From Caryophanales bacterium UBA3935 (GTDB taxonomy: Bacteria > Bacillota_I > Bacilli_A > ML615J-28 > CAG-698): a stretch of DNA of 25,333 bases. Of the stretch, positions 23,582-25,333 are shown piece after piece (the stretch's first letter is position 1; every line of letters starts with the position of its first letter). The notes below the pieces were generated by a model. That model saw nothing but the letters and a program-made list of their open reading frames with translations, did not search any database and had not been told where the DNA came from. The position numbers and the translations under genes are program-made. The stretch is taken from NCBI GenBank assembly GCA_002385755.1, contig DGED01000068.1, forward strand, positions 1 to 25,333, in the 5' to 3' direction.

Positions 23582-24820
23582 CTAATTCTCATATTTTTTC
23601 AATATTAGCGCGGCGTTTTGACCGCCGAAACCAACGTTTATATTTATCGCATAATCCACGACGCGGCGCACCGCCATGTTTGGCGTGTAATTCAAATCGC
23701 ACTCGGGATCATATTCTTGGTAATTAATCGTCGGCGGGCAAATCCCGTCGGTAATCGCTTTGACGGTCATAATCGTCTCAATCGCGCCGGTCGCGCCCAG
23801 GCTGTGTCCCATCATCGACTTCGTGCTGCTGATATTTACCTTGTAGGCGCGCTCTCCCAGCGCTTTTTTAATCGCCAGAGTTTCCAATCGGTCATTATAG
23901 GGGGTCGAAGTCCCGTGGGCGTTTATATGGTCAATCGCCTCGGCGTTGACCCCGGCGTCAAGCAACGCGAGTTTTATCGCCTTGGTTATGCCCTCGGCCG
24001 TTTCGTCCGGGGCGGTGATATGATAGGCGTCGCAAGTCGAGCCGTAACCCACCAGTTCGGCATAAATCGGCGCGCCCCTTTTTTTCGCGTGTTCAAGTTC
24101 CTCAAGCATCAAGACCCCCGCTCCCTCGGCAATCACGAACCCGCTGCGGCGACGGTCAAACGGCATGCAGGCGTTTTCCGGGTCGTTTGACATATTAAGA
24201 GCCCGCATCGCCGTGAACCCGCCGACGCCGAGCTCATTAATCGGCGCCTCCGTCCCGCCGCCGAAAGCAATATCCAAATATCCGTCCCGGATATAACGAA
24301 AAGCCTCGCCGATGGAGTTGGTTCCCGACGAACAAGCGGTAACGACCGGAAGATTGGGGCCGTGGACTTTGTATTTAATCGCAATATGGCCGCCGATTAA
24401 ATTGATAATCGCGTTGGGAACGAAAAAAGGCGATACTCTATCCGGTCCATTTTCGTGCGATTTTCGCGATTCCACGTTAATTGTCTGAATACCGCCGATG
24501 CCGCTCGTGACGAACACCCCGAACCGGTCCCGGTCAATATCGGCGCCTTCCAACCCGGCGTCCTCATAAGCCTGCGTCGCGGCAATCAACGCGAAAATTC
24601 CCGCCCGGTCCAGGCGCCGGGCCTCGCGCAGCTCGAGATATTTCCCGATATCCAAGTTTTTTACCTCGCCGCCGATTCTGACCTTCATCTTTGATACGTC
24701 AAACTGGGTGATGTAATCGATCCCGTTTTTTCCGTTGACGACTGCGTCCCATGTCTCGGCAACCGTGTTGCCTACGGGCGTCACCGCGCCCATTCCCGTA
24801 ATAACAACTCTTCTTTTCAT
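23582..24820 (-). CDS. fabF: 3-oxoacyl-[acyl-carrier-protein] synthase II
   Basis: The 412-residue thiolase-fold condensing enzyme extends acyl-ACP with malonyl-ACP in the cytoplasm. It has the Cys-His-His set: Cys163 in TACSSGTNS, His302 in NAHGTSTPYND and His339 in KSMMGHSLGATGA with Lys334. It also has the N-terminal RVVITGMGAVTPVG and the final NVGFGGQNAALI. Length is normal for FabF. The SD GGGGTGATAAG precedes the ATG. It lies 12 bases after fabG and three bases before fabZ, in the usual Bacillota fab order. Confidence 0.96.
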   Translation of the reverse strand: MKRRVVITGMGAVTPVGNTVAETWDAVVNGKNGIDYITQFDVSKMKVRIGGEVKNLDIGKYLELREARRLDRAGIFALIAATQAYEDAGLEGADIDRDRFGVFVTSGIGGIQTINVESRKSHENGPDRVSPFFVPNAIINLIGGHIAIKYKVHGPNLPVVTACSSGTNSIGEAFRYIRDGYLDIAFGGGTEAPINELGVGGFTAMRALNMSNDPENACMPFDRRRSGFVIAEGAGVLMLEELEHAKKRGAPIYAELVGYGSTCDAYHITAPDETAEGITKAIKLALLDAGVNAEAIDHINAHGTSTPYNDRLETLAIKKALGERAYKVNISSTKSMMGHSLGATGAIETIMTVKAITDGICPPTINYQEYDPECDLNYTPNMAVRRVVDYAININVGFGGQNAALILKKYEN

Positions 24821-24832
24821 CTTATCACCCCG

Positions 24833-25333
24833 TTAATTCATTACCATGCCGCCGTCGACGTTGATGACCTGGCCGGTTATATAATCCGAAAGATCGGAAG
24901 CCAAAAACGCGACCAAATGCGCTACGTCTTCGGGAGTTCCCTGCCTTCCCAGGGGAACGGCATTAATGATTTGTTCAATAAAGCGCGAATCGAGTTGCCG
25001 CGTCATTTTGGTATCGATAAAACCCGGGGCGACTGCGTTAACGCAAACGCCGCGCTTCGCGAGTTCGCGGGCCAAGGCTTTGGTCAAACCGATAATTCCC
25101 GCTTTCGACGCGCAATAATTGGTTTGGCCGATATTGCCGATCAAGCCGACGACCGAGGAAATGTTAATGATTTTCCCCGCGCGGTTTTTACTCATGATTC
25201 TGGCGGCGTGTTTACAACAATTCCAGGCGCCCTTAAGATTAACGGCGATTACCTTGTCGAAATCTTCCTCCGTCATCCTTAAAATCAACGTGTCGATATT
25301 AATGCCGGCGTTGTTCACGAGAATATCAAGCCG
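24833..25333 (-). CDS. fabG: 3-oxoacyl-[acyl-carrier-protein] reductase FabG, 5' part outside the window
   Basis: The frame is open to the right edge and reads RLDILVNNAG at its visible start, so the N-terminal Rossmann strand and the glycine-rich NADPH loop lie beyond the window. About 166 of some 245 residues are present. Visible short-chain dehydrogenase marks are NNAG, the catalytic Ser in INISSVVG, YCASK (Tyr and Lys of Y-x-x-x-K), VNAVAPGFIDTKMT and the final TGQVINVDGGM. The NADPH-dependent enzyme reduces 3-oxoacyl-ACP. Being directly upstream of fabF supports FabG rather than another SDR. Confidence 0.93.
   Translation of the reverse strand, partial: RLDILVNNAGINIDTLILRMTEEDFDKVIAVNLKGAWNCCKHAARIMSKNRAGKIINISSVVGLIGNIGQTNYCASKAGIIGLTKALARELAKRGVCVNAVAPGFIDTKMTRQLDSRFIEQIINAVPLGRQGTPEDVAHLVAFLASDLSDYITGQVINVDGGMVMN

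Noticed and set aside
23618..24190. Plus-strand open frame of 190 codons
   Set aside because: It is fully antisense to fabF, whose active-site motifs are intact.
1..25333. Alternative genetic code with TGA as tryptophan
   Set aside because: TGA ends several genes exactly at overlaps with the next start (lysA, GNAT) and the tryptophans checked use TGG.
1..25333. Mobile elements, phage genes, CRISPR arrays, tRNA or rRNA genes
   Set aside because: No transposase or integrase motif, regularly spaced repeats, or tRNA-like cloverleaf was seen. Genes fill nearly all of the window in one direction.

Overview
All 20 protein genes in this window lie on the minus strand, so transcription runs from high to low coordinates. 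TAA, TAG and TGA all act as stops (TGA ends lysA, bioY and the GNAT gene), which fits the standard bacterial code and not the mycoplasma code. A Shine-Dalgarno (SD) sequence is clear before many genes, stop/start overlaps are frequent, and three sigma-A-type promoters are visible. By eye the base composition is near 48% GC. Fab enzymes, a DAP decarboxylase, wall-peptide enzymes and a Paenibacillus-like sugar-uptake cluster suggest a cell-walled member of the Bacillota, perhaps an uncultured Bacilli or Erysipelotrichia-type lineage. The order-level placement is a guess.

Layout in order of transcription. (1) 25333-22611: the end of a fatty-acid operon, fabG (5' part outside the window), fabF, fabZ, then the biotin transporter gene bioY, closed by a hairpin terminator. 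(2) 22561-21212: a single lipoprotein gene with three InlB-type B repeats and BspA-type leucine-rich repeats. (3) 21158-20190: a tRNA-dihydrouridine synthase gene with its own extended -10 promoter. (4) 20137-12890: a seven-gene operon led by lysA, followed by an M19 dipeptidase, a beta-lactamase-fold serine hydrolase, a tandem GNAT acetyltransferase, a PIG-L deacetylase, an S66 LD-carboxypeptidase and a GHL10/DUF187 glycosidase-like protein. It has a clear promoter and a clear terminator. None of these proteins has a visible signal peptide, so I read it as a cytoplasmic salvage route for wall peptides and glycans. (5) 12691-1 and beyond the left edge: a second seven-gene operon. It encodes a cytoplasmic GH20 hexosaminidase, a very large membrane-anchored solute-binding protein (SBP), two ABC permeases, an NHL-propeller/TPR membrane protein, a YIP1 membrane protein and a DUF5696 protein of at least 1062 residues (3' end outside the window).

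The most interesting part is operon 5. It looks like a glycan capture and import system in which the binding protein is fused to beta-sandwich and helical modules and anchored by a membrane helix instead of a lipid. Three accessory membrane or surface proteins of unknown role accompany it, and no ATPase is encoded in the visible part. Its neighbour, operon 4, could process amino-sugar or peptide fragments inside the cell. This joint role is inference. The longest gene-free stretch is about 200 bases (12692-12889) and holds the terminator of operon 4, a GC-rich hairpin and the promoter of operon 5. I saw no tRNA, rRNA, CRISPR, insertion sequence or phage gene.
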